A stretch of DNA of 64,000 bases from Pararhizobium polonicum. GTDB taxonomy: Bacteria > Pseudomonadota > Alphaproteobacteria > Rhizobiales > Rhizobiaceae. Shown in pieces: positions 18,663 to 31,156 of this stretch; within the stretch, counting starts at the first letter, position 1, and the number at the start of each line of letters is the position of its first letter. Both the position numbers and the translations under genes were made by a program. The DNA lies in NCBI RefSeq assembly GCF_001687365.1, contig NZ_LGLV01000004.1, positions 682,001 through 746,000 on the forward strand. Reading direction: 5' to 3'. Under the pieces are notes generated by a model. That model had not been told where the DNA came from, did not search any database, and saw nothing but the letters and a program-made list of their open reading frames with translations.

Positions 18663-19517
18663 ATGCTTGATCTTCCAGACCGCCGGCTCAACGCCTACCG
18701 CACCGATCTTGCCGAGGAACGCCTTCGCGGCGTCGTCGAGGCCAACAACTATGTCAGCGGCTCACCGGGCCTGATCTGTGTTCCCGTCGTGCAGTTGCGG
18801 ACAAGACCGGAACTCGAATGCGGCACGGACACGGAGTTGCTGCTGGGCGAAACGGTTCGCGTTCTCGATACCGACGCCGGATGGGCCTGGGTGAAAGCCG
18901 ATTTCGATGATTATGTCGGCTATATCCCGGATTACGCCATCTCGCCTGTGGTCCGTAGCCTGACCCATATCATCACTGCGCCGCGGACCTTCATCTATTC
19001 CGGCCCGGATCTGAAGTTCCCGACCGTGCAGGCATTGTCGATGGGCAACCGCATCGCTGTCATCGATGAACGAGAGACGCGCGGCACACGCTATTTCCTG
19101 CTGGAAGGCGGACAGGCCGTCATCGCCAACCATTGCGCCGAAGTCGGAGAGCCATTGTCCGGCGACTACGTTACGGTGGCGTCGCGCTTTCTGGAAACTC
19201 CCTATCTCTGGGGCGGCCGCTCCGGCTTCGGCATCGACTGCTCCGGCCTCGTGCAACTGTCGATGATGATGACCGGCAAAAACGTGCCGCGCGACACGGA
19301 TATGCAGGCCAACGGCCTTGGCACCGGCATCGACCGCGGCGACCTGCGCCGCGGTGATCTCGTCTTCTGGAAGGGCCATGTGGCGATCATGGAAGACGAA
19401 AAGACGCTGCTGCATGCCAATGGCCACACGATGACCGTTTCGCATGAGGGGCTTGAGGATGCGATCCGGCGCATCGGATGGCTTTATCAGCAGCCGACGG
19501 GTTACCGCCGGCCCTGA
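18663..19517 (+). CDS. NlpC/P60 cysteine peptidase with SH3 domain
   Basis: A 284-residue peptidoglycan hydrolase of the C40 family. Bacterial SH3-like regions occupy about 30-155 (VVQLRTRPELECGTDTELLLGE). The NlpC/P60 catalytic domain covers about 160-280, with YLWGGRSGFGIDCSGLVQ (catalytic Cys about 198), GHVAIMED (catalytic His about 239) and HANGHT as the third polar position. It resembles YkfC-type gamma-D-glutamyl-L-diamino-acid endopeptidases that process murein peptides. There is no signal peptide, which suggests cytoplasmic recycling. It is convergent with the hydroxyacid dehydrogenase, whose stop is adjacent. Confidence 0.9.
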   Translation: MLDLPDRRLNAYRTDLAEERLRGVVEANNYVSGSPGLICVPVVQLRTRPELECGTDTELLLGETVRVLDTDAGWAWVKADFDDYVGYIPDYAISPVVRSLTHIITAPRTFIYSGPDLKFPTVQALSMGNRIAVIDERETRGTRYFLLEGGQAVIANHCAEVGEPLSGDYVTVASRFLETPYLWGGRSGFGIDCSGLVQLSMMMTGKNVPRDTDMQANGLGTGIDRGDLRRGDLVFWKGHVAIMEDEKTLLHANGHTMTVSHEGLEDAIRRIGWLYQQPTGYRRP

Positions 19518-20477
19518 TCAATAGCCGGCCTTGCGATCCACCAGATATTCCAGCGGCAGCCCGCTCTCGAAACGAGCCATCTGCTGCTCGACATGCACAA
19601 ACAGTGCCTTGACGTCCGAGGATGCCGCCACATGCGGCGTAATGTAGACGTTTTCCATGTCCCAAAAGGGACTGTCCTTCGCAAGCGGCTCCTGCTCGAA
19701 CACGTCGAGCGAAGCGCCGCCAAGGGTGCCTGATTCCAGCGCCGTGACGATGTCGGCCCCCACTTGACTGCCGCCGCGGCCACCGTTGATGAACACCGGT
19801 GCGCCGAACGGCCCGTTGCGGCTAAGCTTCGAGAACAGCGCGCTGTTGAACATAGCTTTGGTTTCCGCCGTCAGCGGCAGCAGGCCGACAAGAAAATCGG
19901 TCCGCGCCAAAAAGGCGTCCAGTTCTTCGCCGGCGAAGGTCTCGACACCGTCGATCGCCTTCTTCGAACGCGACCAGCCAATGGTCTTGAACCCCATGAC
20001 GCCGAGTTTACGGATGGCATCCAGCCCGAGCACGCCGAGCCCCATGACGCCGACGGTGATATCGGCCGCCTCCGGCTGGCTGAGGTCTTCCCAGACATGC
20101 GCTCTGGCCCGTGTTTCGTAGGCGCTGTGCTGGCGCAGATGCAAAAGGCAGTTCATCATCACCCATTCGCTCATCCGCGTCGTCAGGCTGCGATCGACGA
20201 AACGGACCAGCGGCACATCGGGCAGGCCCGGCAGCGTCAGCACATGATCGACGCCGGCGCCGCCGGAAAACACCACTTTCAGATCCGGTGCGCGCGAAAA
20301 CAGGTCCGGATCGGATTTCCAGACGACGGCATAGTCGATACCGGAGAGATCGCGGCCCTTGTGGGCGGGATCGGCAAGATTGAACACCTCGCGGCCGGTA
20401 AAAGCGCCTTTCAGGCCGTCCTCCACCTCACGCGGTATGAACTTCAGATCGACGATGACGGGGCTTTTGGACGGCAT
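19518..20477 (-). CDS. D-2-hydroxyacid dehydrogenase (GhrA-like)
   Basis: A 319-residue NAD(P)-dependent dehydrogenase, probably glyoxylate/hydroxypyruvate reductase A type. The nucleotide-binding GVMGLGVLGLDAIRKL loop is at about 142-157. The catalytic Arg is within INGGRGG (about 236), Glu in VFEQEPL, and His in ITPHVAA (about 285). The N-terminal FSGGAGVDHV motif is typical of this branch. The start is 12 bases after the yejF stop on the same strand, so it may be the last gene of the yej transcript. The substrate call is by similarity only. Confidence 0.88.
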   Translation of the reverse strand: MPSKSPVIVDLKFIPREVEDGLKGAFTGREVFNLADPAHKGRDLSGIDYAVVWKSDPDLFSRAPDLKVVFSGGAGVDHVLTLPGLPDVPLVRFVDRSLTTRMSEWVMMNCLLHLRQHSAYETRARAHVWEDLSQPEAADITVGVMGLGVLGLDAIRKLGVMGFKTIGWSRSKKAIDGVETFAGEELDAFLARTDFLVGLLPLTAETKAMFNSALFSKLSRNGPFGAPVFINGGRGGSQVGADIVTALESGTLGGASLDVFEQEPLAKDSPFWDMENVYITPHVAASSDVKALFVHVEQQMARFESGLPLEYLVDRKAGY

Positions 20478-20488
20478 GGATCAGAACT

Positions 20489-22125
<1,637 letters not shown>

Positions 22126-22129
<4 letters not shown>

Positions 22130-23274
22130 CGGAACGTCTTCCTTGGATCAAACGCGTCGCGGGTCGCTTCGCCGACGAAGATCAGCAGCGACAGCATCAC
22201 CGACATCACCACGAAGGCGGTAAGTCCGAGCCACGGCGCCTGCAGGTTGGACTTTCCTTGCGAAATCAGTTCGCCGAGCGACGGCGAGCCGGGCGGCATG
22301 CCGAAGCCGAGGAAATCCAGCGAGGTCAGGGTGGTGATCGAGCCGGAGAGAATGAACGGCAGGAAGGTCAGCGTCGCCACCATGGCATTGGGAAGCAAGT
22401 GGCGGAACATGATCGTCCGGTTGTTGACCCCGAGCGCGCGGGCGGCGCGCACATATTCGAAATTGCGCGCGCGCAGAAATTCGGCCCGGACGATGCCGAC
22501 GAAGCCGACCCAGGAAAACAGCAGCATGATGCCGAGCAGAATGAAAAAGCCGGGCGGCAGGATCGCGGCGATGATGAGCAGAATATAGAGCACCGGCATC
22601 GACGACCAGATTTCGATGAAGCGTTGCAGCAGCAGGTCGGTCCAGCCGCCGAAATAGCCCTGCACGGCTCCGGCGGTGACGCCGACGACGGCGGAGGCGA
22701 TCGTCAGGACAAGACCAAACAGAACGGAAATACGAAACCCGTAGATGATCCGCGCGGTCACGTCCCTTGCCTGATCGTCGGTGCCCAGCCAGTTGAGATT
22801 ACCCAGCGTGCAGCCCGGATCGGCATCGCCTTGCGGATAGCCGGAGCAGCGCTCGGCTTTATCCATCAGCCAGAAAGGCTTGGTCGGCGCAGAATGCGGA
22901 ATGTAGGAGTTGGCCGTCTGGTAGGAATAGCGGATGGGCGGCCAGATCATCCATCCGTTGGCGTTGATTTCGTCGGAGATCTCAGGCGATCCGTAATCGG
23001 TGACGGCGAGAAATCCGAGATCGCCAAGGAATTTCTGCTCGGGATATTGGACCAACGCAGGTACCAGAATCTCGCCCTTGTAGGACACCAAGACCGGCCT
23101 GTCGTTGGCGATGAACTCGGCACAGAGGCTGAGGCCGAACAGCACAAGGAAGATCCACAGCGACCAGTAGCCGCGGCGATTGGCCTTGAAATTTTCCCAG
23201 CGGCGGCGATTGACCGGTGACAAACGTCCAGGCGCGCCGGTGACCGGTCCTGTGTTGGCAGCGATGTCGGCCAT
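22126..23274 (-). CDS. yejE: Oligopeptide ABC transporter permease (YejE-like)
   Basis: A 382-residue inner-membrane permease. The N-terminal cytoplasmic stretch contains LSPVNRRRWENFKANRRGYW, followed by a first membrane helix and a long periplasmic loop with a fixed pattern (GEILVPALVQYPEQKFLGD). The remaining helices carry the EAA-type loop (about 280-310, VRAARALGVNNRTIMFRHLL). The long periplasmic insertion is characteristic of YejE and distinguishes it from DppC/OppC. It overlaps yejF by four bases and yejB by one, implying tight co-translation. Confidence 0.94.
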
Positions 23275-24359
23275 CAGACATCCCTCCGGTCAAAATCGAT
23301 GCGCGGATCGACCCAGGTGTAGATCAGATCCGACAGCAGGCTGACGAGCAGGCCCATCAGCGAGAAGATATAGAGCGTCGCAAAGACGATCGGATAGTCG
23401 CGCTTGACGATGGCGTCGTAGCCAAGCCGGCCGAGGCCATCGAGCGAGAAGATATATTCGATCAAGAGCGACCCGGTGAAGAAGGCGGAGATGAAGGCGG
23501 CCGGAAAGCTTGAGATGACGATCAGCATGGCGTTGCGGAAAACATGTCCATAGAGCACCTGCCGCTCGGTAAGCCCCTTGGCCCGCGCCGTGGTCACATA
23601 TTGCTTCTTGATTTCATCGATGAAGGAATTTTTGGTCAAGAGCGTCGTCGTTGCAAAGGCAGAGATCAGCAGCGTGATCAGCGGCAGGGTCATATGCCAG
23701 AAATAATCGAGAATCTTCTGCCACCAGGTCAATTGGGCGAAATTGTCCGATACGAGACCGCGCAACGGGAACCAGTCGAAGAAGGATCCCCCGGCAAACA
23801 CGACGATCAGCAGGATGCCGAACAGGAAGCTTGGAATGGCATAGCCGACGATGATCAGGCCCGATGTCCAGACATCGAAAGCAGAGCCGTCCGAAACGGC
23901 CTTCCTGATCCCGAGCGGAATAGAAATCGCGTAGGAAAACAGCAGGATCCAGAGACCGAGCGAAATGGACACCGGAATCTTGTCGAGGATCAGGTCGATG
24001 ACCGACGTGTTGCGGAAAAAGCTCTCGCCGAAATCGAAGCGGATATAATTCCACATCATCAGGCCGAAGCGCTCGAGCGGAGGCTTGTCGAAGCCGAACT
24101 GCTTTTCCAGCTTCTTGATGAAATCCGGATCGAGCCCCTGTGCGCCCCGATACCGGCCGGAGGATTCGTCGGAGAACGACTGCCCGAGATCGCCACTGCT
24201 CCCGGACAACCGGTCGCCGCCCTGCTGGCCGGTCAGATCGGAAATCACCTGCTCGACGGGTCCACCGGGCGCAAACTGGATGACGGCGAAGGAAATGGCC
24301 ATGATGCCGACGATCGTCGGGATCATCAGAAGAAGACGGCGAAGAATATAGGCACCCAT
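23274..24359 (-). CDS. yejB: Oligopeptide ABC transporter permease (YejB-like)
   Basis: A 361-residue permease starting [20 protein letters not shown], the usual OppB/YejB opening. A periplasmic loop of about 70 residues contains [16 protein letters not shown]. Helices with the EAA loop ([20 protein letters not shown], about 255-275) follow, then a C-terminal [13 protein letters not shown]. The start at 24359 has GGGAG upstream; the 24422 reading adds a non-family tail. It pairs with YejE. A 179-base gap separates it from yejA and contains no obvious gene. Confidence 0.94.
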   Translation of the reverse strand: MGAYILRRLLLMIPTIVGIMAISFAVIQFAPGGPVEQVISDLTGQQGGDRLSGSSGDLGQSFSDESSGRYRGAQGLDPDFIKKLEKQFGFDKPPLERFGLMMWNYIRFDFGESFFRNTSVIDLILDKIPVSISLGLWILLFSYAISIPLGIRKAVSDGSAFDVWTSGLIIVGYAIPSFLFGILLIVVFAGGSFFDWFPLRGLVSDNFAQLTWWQKILDYFWHMTLPLITLLISAFATTTLLTKNSFIDEIKKQYVTTARAKGLTERQVLYGHVFRNAMLIVISSFPAAFISAFFTGSLLIEYIFSLDGLGRLGYDAIVKRDYPIVFATLYIFSLMGLLVSLLSDLIYTWVDPRIDFDRRDV

Positions 24360-24538
24360 CAGCGCTGCTCCCGCCTGCCGCCGTTTCCAGCAACACGATC
24401 CGATCCGCAAGCGGCCTGCCACCTGTTTTCAGTCAATCCGTTCGTCTCCTTGAAGACACCCCTGCCAAACCGGCCAGGACGCCCAAACTGATTCGCATAT
24501 GTGCATTTGGAGTACATGGTGAGCCGTGCGCAAGGCTT

Positions 24539-26389
24539 TCATGGGGTTCCGGCAGGCTTCGACCACCAGACATTCGGAAATCCCAAGCCGTAATAGGGCA
24601 GATCCGCCGGATGTGTCAGATGGTTCCAATAGGCGATGCGCTGAGCCTTGGCATAAAACAGCGGCACGACATAGTGATGCGCCAAGAGCACGCGGTCGAG
24701 TGCCCGTGTGGTCGCCACCAGTTCCTCACGGTTCGGCGCGAAAATGATCTTGCGGATGAGTTCGTCGATCGCCGGATCGGCAATGCCCGCATAGTTTCTC
24801 GAACCCTGCTGATTGACCGAGGCCGAACCCCAGTAGTCGCTCTGCTCGTTGCCGGGCACCAGCGACTGCGCCCAGATGCCGTAGATCATGTCATAATCGA
24901 AGCTGCGAATGCGATTGGTATATTGCGAGTCGTCGACGGTGCGCATGCGTGCATCGATGCCGATCTTCTTCACACTGTTGACGAAAGGCGAAACCGTCCG
25001 CTCGAAGGACGGATTGGACAGGAGAATCTCAAAGCCGAAAGGCTCGCCGGTCTTTACGTTCACCAACTGACTTCCCTTGAGCTCGTAGCCGGCCTCCTTG
25101 AAGAGCGTGAGCGCAGTACGCAGGTTTCCGCGCACCTTCTGCGGATCGCCGTTGACGGGATTGGTGTAGGGTGTGGTGAAGACGTCAGCGGGAACCTTGT
25201 CCTTCAGCGCTTCCAGTATTTCCTTTTCGCGGCCCTCGGGAAGACCGGACGAGGCAAGCTCAGTGTTCCAGAAATAACTATCGACGCGTTGATAGGCGTT
25301 ATAGGCAAGGGTGCGGTTCAGGTCTTCAAAATCAAAGGCGTAGTTCAGCGCCTCGCGCACCTTTTGATCCTTGAATTTTTCGCGGCGCAGGTTCGGCACG
25401 AAGGCCTGCATGATGCCGGTGGCACGCAGCGGGTTCTGGATTTCCGCGCGAATCACCCGGCCATCCTTCGCAGCCGGGAAGTCATAGAATGTTGCCCAAT
25501 GGCTGGCGCTATTATCCTGATAGAAATCGACATTACCGGCGCGGAACGCCTCGAACTCAATCGTCCTGTCGCCGAAGAACGTGTAGGTGATCGCACCAAA
25601 ATTGTTCTGACCGACATTCACGTTAAGGTCCTTGCCCCAATAGTCGTCACGTAGCTCGAAACGGATCGAGCCGCCTGCCTGGAAGGAGGCTATTTTATAT
25701 GGCCCCGAGCCCATGACCGGTTCCAGCGTGGTGCGGCTGATATCGCGCTTGTTGCCCTTCGCATCCTGGCCTTCCCACCAGTGCTTCGGCACGATCGGAA
25801 ACTGGCCGAGAATGTTCGGCAGCTCGCGATTGTTCTTCTCGTCGAAGCGGAAGGTAATGTCGCGCTCGCCGGTCTTTTCAGCCGAGACCACATGGCGGTA
25901 GTAGTTGGAGAGAAGGGGATTGTGTTCCTTCGACATGTCGAAAGAGAAGATGACGTCCTCCGGCGTCACCGGCTTTCCATCCGCCCATTTCGCTTCAGCA
26001 CGCAGCCGGAATGTCGCGGAGGAAAAATCGTCGGGATAGGAGACGCCTTCGGCGAGCAGCCCGTAGGAAGCGGTGACTTCGTCTTCGGCGGACTTCAACA
26101 GCGTATCGAAAACGAGCGATGAGACGCCGGACGCCGCCTCGCCCTTGGAAAGGATCGGATTGAACGTGTCATAGGTCCCTATTGTGGAGAGCTTCAGCTC
26201 GCCACCCTTGGGCGCATCCGGATTGACATAATCAAAGCGGGCAAAGCCCTCCTTGTATTTCAATTCGCCGATCGTGGAGAGGCCGTTGTGCCAGACCGGT
26301 TCCTGGGCGATCGCCACCCCGCTGAACGAAAGCAACACCGTCGTCGCCAAAGTCGCCACGCTTTTGAAATTCATGCCCATTCGCCCCAT
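24539..26389 (-). CDS. yejA: Oligopeptide ABC transporter periplasmic binding protein (YejA-like)
   Basis: A 616-residue family-5 extracellular solute-binding protein. A signal peptide covers about 1-28 (FKSVATLATTVLLSFSGVAIAQ, cut after AQ). The mature protein begins EPVWHNGLSTIGELKY, followed by the SBP_bac_5 core with FDYVNPDAPKGGELKLSTIG and the C-terminal QSDYWGS stretch. The start at 26389 is preceded by AAGGGAAAA; the 26443 reading would bury the signal peptide. It is the first gene of the yejABEF set and is divergent from mepA. It delivers peptides to YejBE. Confidence 0.93.
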   Translation of the reverse strand: MGRMGMNFKSVATLATTVLLSFSGVAIAQEPVWHNGLSTIGELKYKEGFARFDYVNPDAPKGGELKLSTIGTYDTFNPILSKGEAASGVSSLVFDTLLKSAEDEVTASYGLLAEGVSYPDDFSSATFRLRAEAKWADGKPVTPEDVIFSFDMSKEHNPLLSNYYRHVVSAEKTGERDITFRFDEKNNRELPNILGQFPIVPKHWWEGQDAKGNKRDISRTTLEPVMGSGPYKIASFQAGGSIRFELRDDYWGKDLNVNVGQNNFGAITYTFFGDRTIEFEAFRAGNVDFYQDNSASHWATFYDFPAAKDGRVIRAEIQNPLRATGIMQAFVPNLRREKFKDQKVREALNYAFDFEDLNRTLAYNAYQRVDSYFWNTELASSGLPEGREKEILEALKDKVPADVFTTPYTNPVNGDPQKVRGNLRTALTLFKEAGYELKGSQLVNVKTGEPFGFEILLSNPSFERTVSPFVNSVKKIGIDARMRTVDDSQYTNRIRSFDYDMIYGIWAQSLVPGNEQSDYWGSASVNQQGSRNYAGIADPAIDELIRKIIFAPNREELVATTRALDRVLLAHHYVVPLFYAKAQRIAYWNHLTHPADLPYYGLGFPNVWWSKPAGTP

Positions 26390-26504
26390 GCGGTTTTCCC
26401 TTTTTTCCCTGCTTGAACGACAGAATAGGCAAAATCCGGGCAAATGACAGAAGCTGCCTCAAATCGGACCGTTTTTTTGGGTCACGGTCGCGTGTCCCGC
26501 AAGG

Positions 26505-26525
26505 CTGACACAAAGACGATGTGTC
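26505..26525. promoter_or_regulatory. Inverted repeat in the yejA-mepA divergent region
   Basis: TGACACA at 26505-26511 and TGTGTCA at 26519-26525 form 7-bp perfect arms around a 7-base spacer, midway between the two divergent starts. The size and place fit a dimeric regulator's operator, but no regulator gene is adjacent. No T run follows, so it is not a terminator. Confidence 0.35.
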
Positions 26526-26601
26526 AGGATCGGCCGGACACATCGCTGCTGGGCATCGTCTAAGCGCGAGTCACTAGGCATTATCGGGAAACGGACGGCA
26601 C

Positions 26602-27660
26602 ATGACTGGGACGAAGGCGGGCTTCATTCGGCATATGGGATCGGTCGCACTGGCTGCGCTGATCGGCTTTGGCCTCGTTGCGGGCGAAGCTGCATCGGCC
26701 GACGACACGCCGGCCAAGCAGATTTTCGGCAAGGTCCAGCTTCCGACCAATTCCGCGCCCAATCCGATCGGCTTTTATGCCAAGGGTTGCATGGCCGGCG
26801 CCGTGGCAATTCCGACGGACGGGCCGACCTGGCAGGCGATGCGGCTGTCGCGAAACCGCCGCTGGGGCAATCCGGCGATGATCCAGCTGCTTGAAACCTT
26901 TTCGCAGGATGCGGCCAAGCTCGGCTGGGGTTCCGGCATCCTGATCGGCGACATTTCCCAGCCGCGCGGCGGACCGATGATCACCGGGCATGCGTCCCAC
27001 CAGATCGGGCTGGATGCGGATGTCTGGTTCACACCCAAGCCGGCGCAGCCGCTGTCGGTGCAGGCGCGCGAGGATCTGCCGTTCACCTCGATGCTCGACA
27101 AGAGCAAATTCCTGACCGTCAATGCGACGCGCTGGACGCCCACCCACGCAAGGCTTGTCATGCAGGCGGCGAGCTATCCGCAGGTGGAGCGGGTGTTCGT
27201 CAATCCGGCGATCAAGAAGAAGCTGTGCGAGACCTGGACCGGCGACCGCGCGCTTCTCGGCAAGGTGCGCCCGGTCTACGGCCATGACGAGCATTTTCAC
27301 ATTCGCATGCACTGCCCGCCCGGCACGCCGAGCTGCAAGGCGCAGGCGCCCGTCACGGCAGGCGACGGCTGCGACAAGTCGCTCGCCTGGTGGTTCACCA
27401 AGGAGCCATGGGCCAAACCGAAACCAGACGACAAGCCGGTGAAGCCGAAATTCGTCACCCTTGCCGACCTGCCGAAAGCCTGCACCGCGGTGCTGGCCGC
27501 GCCGGCCGCCTCGGAGCAATCGGCGACCTTCGGAACGGCCTATGTCGCGCCGCAACCGCAGGCCGGCGAGGCCGCCGTCGAGCCGGCGATCAATACCGCA
27601 AGCGGCGATCTGCCGGATGGTGGCATTCCGGTGCCGCGCTCCCGCCCGGCCCTGCAATAG
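26602..27660 (+). CDS. mepA: Penicillin-insensitive murein endopeptidase
   Basis: A 352-residue M74 LAS-type zinc peptidase that cuts D-Ala-mDAP crosslinks in the periplasm. A signal peptide is at about 1-33 (ALAALIGFGLVAGEAASA). The core starts QIFGKVQLPTNSAPNPIGFY. The zinc ligands are visible in GHASHQIGLDADVWF (about 130-145) and the HDEHFHIRMHC motif (about 231-241). Paired cysteines typical of MepA follow. A Pro/Ala-rich C-terminal tail of about 90 residues ends RPALQ. It is divergent from yejA. Confidence 0.94.
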   Translation: MTGTKAGFIRHMGSVALAALIGFGLVAGEAASADDTPAKQIFGKVQLPTNSAPNPIGFYAKGCMAGAVAIPTDGPTWQAMRLSRNRRWGNPAMIQLLETFSQDAAKLGWGSGILIGDISQPRGGPMITGHASHQIGLDADVWFTPKPAQPLSVQAREDLPFTSMLDKSKFLTVNATRWTPTHARLVMQAASYPQVERVFVNPAIKKKLCETWTGDRALLGKVRPVYGHDEHFHIRMHCPPGTPSCKAQAPVTAGDGCDKSLAWWFTKEPWAKPKPDDKPVKPKFVTLADLPKACTAVLAAPAASEQSATFGTAYVAPQPQAGEAAVEPAINTASGDLPDGGIPVPRSRPALQ

Positions 27661-27679
27661 CCTGAAGAGCGCCATGGCT

Positions 27680-27702
27680 TTCGGTGCTTTTCAAGCACCG
27701 AA
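27680..27702. terminator. Hairpin after mepA
   Basis: Ten-bp perfect stem TTCGGTGCTT / AAGCACCGAA with a three-base loop, 20 bases after the mepA stop. It is strong but has no T tract, so it is a candidate terminator or an mRNA-end stabiliser. Confidence 0.5.
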
Positions 27703-27776
27703 CTGTGCTGTACAGGAATTCAAATCGATTTAATTCGAGACCGTCATTGGTCGGCGTGACGCCGGGAGATCTTGCG

Positions 27777-28157
27777 ATGGCCAATCCAAAATGCGTGGCG
27801 CTGATTGCCCACGACCTGAAGAAAGACGACATGGCCGCATTTGCAAAGGCCAACGAAGCCGTGCTTGCCGGCTGGAAGGTCGTCGCGACCGGTACGACCG
27901 GCGGCCGGGTACAGGAAGCCTGTCCAAGCCTCGACGTCATCCGGCTGAAAAGCGGCCCGCTCGGCGGCGACCAGCAGATCGGCGCCATGATCGCCACCGG
28001 TGACGTGCACATGCTGATCTTCTTCATCGATCCCTTGAGCGCCATGCCGCATGACGTCGACGTCAAGGCGCTGACGCGGCTCGCCACCGTCTACGACATT
28101 CCGATGGCGCTGAACCGGGCGACGGCGGAACAGTTGATCGACTTCAATCATCCCTGA
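27777..28157 (+). CDS. mgsA: Methylglyoxal synthase
   Basis: A 126-residue enzyme converting dihydroxyacetone phosphate to methylglyoxal and phosphate. The conserved residues are visible: IAHDLKK (about 10-16), GTTGG phosphate loop (about 39-43), [10 protein letters not shown] with the catalytic Asp (about 61-70), and FFIDPL plus the PHDVD segment (about 83-94). The ATG at 27777 has GGGAG upstream. It is shorter than the 152-residue E. coli enzyme but normal for alphaproteobacteria. It is followed by glk after 49 bases. Confidence 0.94.
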   Translation: MANPKCVALIAHDLKKDDMAAFAKANEAVLAGWKVVATGTTGGRVQEACPSLDVIRLKSGPLGGDQQIGAMIATGDVHMLIFFIDPLSAMPHDVDVKALTRLATVYDIPMALNRATAEQLIDFNHP

Positions 28158-28206
28158 TACAGCTCTCGCCGAGCCCTCAGTCCGCACGATCACAACGGAA
28201 CATTTC

Positions 28207-29226
28207 ATGCCCACAGACACCGAAAGCGGCCTTACCTTTCCGATCCTCATCGGCGATATCGGGGGCACCAACGCCCGGTTCGCGCTGCTGCTCGATGCCT
28301 TCGCCGAGCCGAAGATCTTTCCGATCATTCCGACAACCAGCTATGCCAGCATCGAGGAAGCGCTGCAGACGAGCATTCTCGACAAGACCTCGGTGCAGCC
28401 GCGCTCTGCCATCATCGCGGTGGCCGGGCCGGTCCAGGGTGACGATATCCCGCTCACCAATGCCGGCTGGATCATCCGGCCAAAGGACATGCTGACGGCG
28501 CTGTCGCTGGAAGACGTGATCATCATCAACGATTTCGAGGCCCAGGCGCTCGCCATCGCCTCCATCGGCGACGAAGGCCGCGAGCAGATCGGCCCCGGCG
28601 CCATTCTCGAATCCGCTTCGTGCGCCGTGCTTGGGCCGGGAACGGGCCTTGGGGTTGCCGGCCTTGTCCATGCCCAGCACACCTGGTTTCCGGTTCCCGG
28701 CGAAGGCGGGCATATCGATGTCGGGCCGCGCACCGAGCGCGATTATCAGATCTGGCCGTTTCTCGAGCCGATCGAGGGACGCATTTCGGCGGAGCAGCTG
28801 CTGTGCGGCCGCGGTATCGTGAACATCTACCGCGCCGTCTGTTTTTCGAAAGCCCAGGATCCGCATCTGGCCGATCCGGCCGCGGTGACGACGCATGCGC
28901 TTGCCGGCAGTGATGCCGCGGCGATCGAAGCCGTCTCGCTGTTTTCCACCTATCTCGGCCGCGTCGCCGGCGACATGGCGATGATCTTCATGGCACGCGG
29001 CGGCGTGTTCCTTGCCGGCGGCATCTCGCAAAAGATCCTGCCGGCGCTGAAGAAGCCCGAGTTCCGCCAGGCCTTCGAGGACAAGGCGCCGCATTCGGCG
29101 CTGCTGAAAACCATCCCGACTTTCGTCGTCACCCATCCAACGGCGGCCCTTTCCGGGCTTGCCGCCTATTCGCGCACGCCGTCGCGCTTCGGTGTGGCAA
29201 CCGAGGGACGGCGCTGGAGAACTTGA
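28207..29226 (+). CDS. glk: Glucokinase
   Basis: A 339-residue ATP-dependent glucokinase of the bacterial Glk (not ROK) family. The N-terminal phosphate loop is [12 protein letters not shown] (about 16-27). The glucose-binding segment contains [10 protein letters not shown] (about 100-109) and the [14 protein letters not shown] stretch (about 162-175), and [14 protein letters not shown] is near 265. It phosphorylates glucose for the Entner-Doudoroff and pentose phosphate routes used by rhizobia. Its position between mgsA and an ABC exporter is a grouping I associate with this family of bacteria. Confidence 0.95.
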   Translation: MPTDTESGLTFPILIGDIGGTNARFALLLDAFAEPKIFPIIPTTSYASIEEALQTSILDKTSVQPRSAIIAVAGPVQGDDIPLTNAGWIIRPKDMLTALSLEDVIIINDFEAQALAIASIGDEGREQIGPGAILESASCAVLGPGTGLGVAGLVHAQHTWFPVPGEGGHIDVGPRTERDYQIWPFLEPIEGRISAEQLLCGRGIVNIYRAVCFSKAQDPHLADPAAVTTHALAGSDAAAIEAVSLFSTYLGRVAGDMAMIFMARGGVFLAGGISQKILPALKKPEFRQAFEDKAPHSALLKTIPTFVVTHPTAALSGLAAYSRTPSRFGVATEGRRWRT

Positions 29227-29286
29227 GCGGCGAATTGCGCGGCAGACTCGCCAAAGAGGGATCAAGAGACTATAGAGCCCGAAAGA

Positions 29287-31140
29287 ATGGGCGTCTTCCA
29301 GAAGGCGCCGGGCTTTAAGGAAACCAGCTTGAAACAAGCCAAGACAAAGCTGCCTGCCGTCGATCGCGAGACAATTACCAGCGTGCTCAAGCGGGTCATC
29401 GCCGAAAACGGACGCGCCCACCTGCGTGGCTATATCTTCGCGATCGCCTGCCTCGTCGTCGTTGCCGGCACCACGGCCTTTACCGCCTGGATCATGGAAT
29501 CGGTGGTCAACGAAGCCTTTGCCAACAAGCGGGCCGACATCGTCGTCTATATCTGCGGCGCGATCTTTGCCGCTTTCGTGCTGCGCGGTTTTGCCACCTA
29601 CGGTCAGGCCGTGGCGCTGTCCAAGATCGGCAACAACATCGTCGCCAGCTATCAGCGCCGGCTCTATTCGCACCTGATGGCGCTGAGCGTCGGCTATTTC
29701 AGCGAATCCCGGTCTGCCCGCATCTCCGCCCAGATCAGCCAGAACGTTTCAGGCATCCGCGATGTGCTGAACATGACCGTAACCTCGCTGGCCCGTGACT
29801 TCCTGACCCTCATCGCACTGATCGGCGTGATGATCGGCAAGGACTGGCTGCTGACCGTGATCGTCTTCGTCATCGCGCCGCCGCTCCTGATCGGCCTTCG
29901 CTATATTTCGCGCCGGCTGAGGCAGGCGACGCGCGAATCGGTCGAGATCAACAGTCACGTGCTCGGCGCCATGCAGGAAACCATCCAGGGCATCACCATC
30001 GTCAAGGCGTTCACGATGGAAAAGCAGCTGAAGACCAAGGTCGAGACGATCATCGACCGGGCCGAAAACCGGGCCAACCGCATTGCCCGCCTGAGTGAAC
30101 GCACCGCGCCGATGACGGAAACCTTCGCCGGTTTCGCGATTTCCAGCGTGCTGGCCTATGCCGCCTTCCGGTCGATTTACGGCGACGTGCAGCCGGGTGC
30201 CTTTTTCGCCTTCGTGACGGCACTGCTGATGGCCTATGATCCGGCCCGGCGTCTTGCCAGGCTGCAGGTTTCGCTGGAGCGCGCCGTGGTCAATGCACGG
30301 ATGATCTACGAAATCCTCGATACCGTGCCGCATCAGCGGGACCTGCCGGACGCCCGCGATCTGGCGCCGGGGCCAGCCGCAATCGAATTCAGGAACGTGC
30401 GCTTCAGCTATGCGCAGGGCGACGATATTCTCAAGGGTGTCAGCTTTACCGCCGAAGGCGGCAAGACGACCGCGCTGGTCGGCCCCTCGGGCGCCGGAAA
30501 ATCGACGGTCATCAGCCTCATTCCGCGGTTCTACGATCCCTCCAGCGGCGAGATCCTGATCGACGGGCAGGATATCGCCCACGTGACCAAGCAATCGCTT
30601 CGCAACGGGCTCGCCTATGTTTCGCAGCAGCCCTATCTCTTCGAAGGCTCGATCCGCGACAATATCCGCTATGGCCGCCCGGAGGCGACGGACGCGGAAG
30701 TCGAGGAAGCCGCACGGCTTGCCTATGCCCATGACTTCATCCTGATGCAGCCGCAGGGATACGACACGTCGGTCGGCGAAAACGGCGTGACCCTGTCGGG
30801 CGGCCAGCGCCAGCGGCTGTCGATTGCCCGCGCGCTGGTGCGCAATGCCCCTATCCTGCTTCTCGACGAAGCTACATCTGCACTGGATACCGAATCGGAA
30901 GCAGCCGTGCAGAAGGCGCTTGACCATGCCATGAGCGGCCGCACCGTGGTGGTCATCGCCCATCGCCTGTCGACCGTCGTCAATGCCGACAAGATCATCG
31001 TCATGAAAGACGGGCTGGTGGTCGAGGAAGGTACGCATGAGGCGCTTGCGCAGCGCAGTGACGGCCTTTACGCTCGCCTGCACAATCTGCAGGGCAATGC
31101 GGCATCGCAACCGATCGCGGATGCCGAAACTTTGATTTGA
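29287..31140 (+). CDS. ABC exporter, fused transmembrane and ATPase (MsbA-like)
   Basis: A 617-residue half-transporter. Six membrane helices (about 45-330) include the intracellular loop [12 protein letters not shown]. The nucleotide-binding domain (about 355-600) has Walker A GPSGAGKS (about 399-406), Q-loop [15 protein letters not shown], signature [15 protein letters not shown] (about 502) and Walker [13 protein letters not shown]. It resembles MsbA/lipid exporters, but the substrate is not shown by the sequence. Upstream 60 bases separate it from glk, and dapB starts 16 bases after it, so the set glk-exporter-dapB-gpmA looks like one unit. The exact start is less certain than the rest. 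Confidence 0.9.
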   Translation: MGVFQKAPGFKETSLKQAKTKLPAVDRETITSVLKRVIAENGRAHLRGYIFAIACLVVVAGTTAFTAWIMESVVNEAFANKRADIVVYICGAIFAAFVLRGFATYGQAVALSKIGNNIVASYQRRLYSHLMALSVGYFSESRSARISAQISQNVSGIRDVLNMTVTSLARDFLTLIALIGVMIGKDWLLTVIVFVIAPPLLIGLRYISRRLRQATRESVEINSHVLGAMQETIQGITIVKAFTMEKQLKTKVETIIDRAENRANRIARLSERTAPMTETFAGFAISSVLAYAAFRSIYGDVQPGAFFAFVTALLMAYDPARRLARLQVSLERAVVNARMIYEILDTVPHQRDLPDARDLAPGPAAIEFRNVRFSYAQGDDILKGVSFTAEGGKTTALVGPSGAGKSTVISLIPRFYDPSSGEILIDGQDIAHVTKQSLRNGLAYVSQQPYLFEGSIRDNIRYGRPEATDAEVEEAARLAYAHDFILMQPQGYDTSVGENGVTLSGGQRQRLSIARALVRNAPILLLDEATSALDTESEAAVQKALDHAMSGRTVVVIAHRLSTVVNADKIIVMKDGLVVEEGTHEALAQRSDGLYARLHNLQGNAASQPIADAETLI

Positions 31141-31156
31141 GGGAAATGAGGCAGGC

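Noticed and set aside
28177-29673. 498-residue frame antisense to glk and the ABC exporter
   Set aside because: Overlaps two secure genes and shows shadow-type composition.
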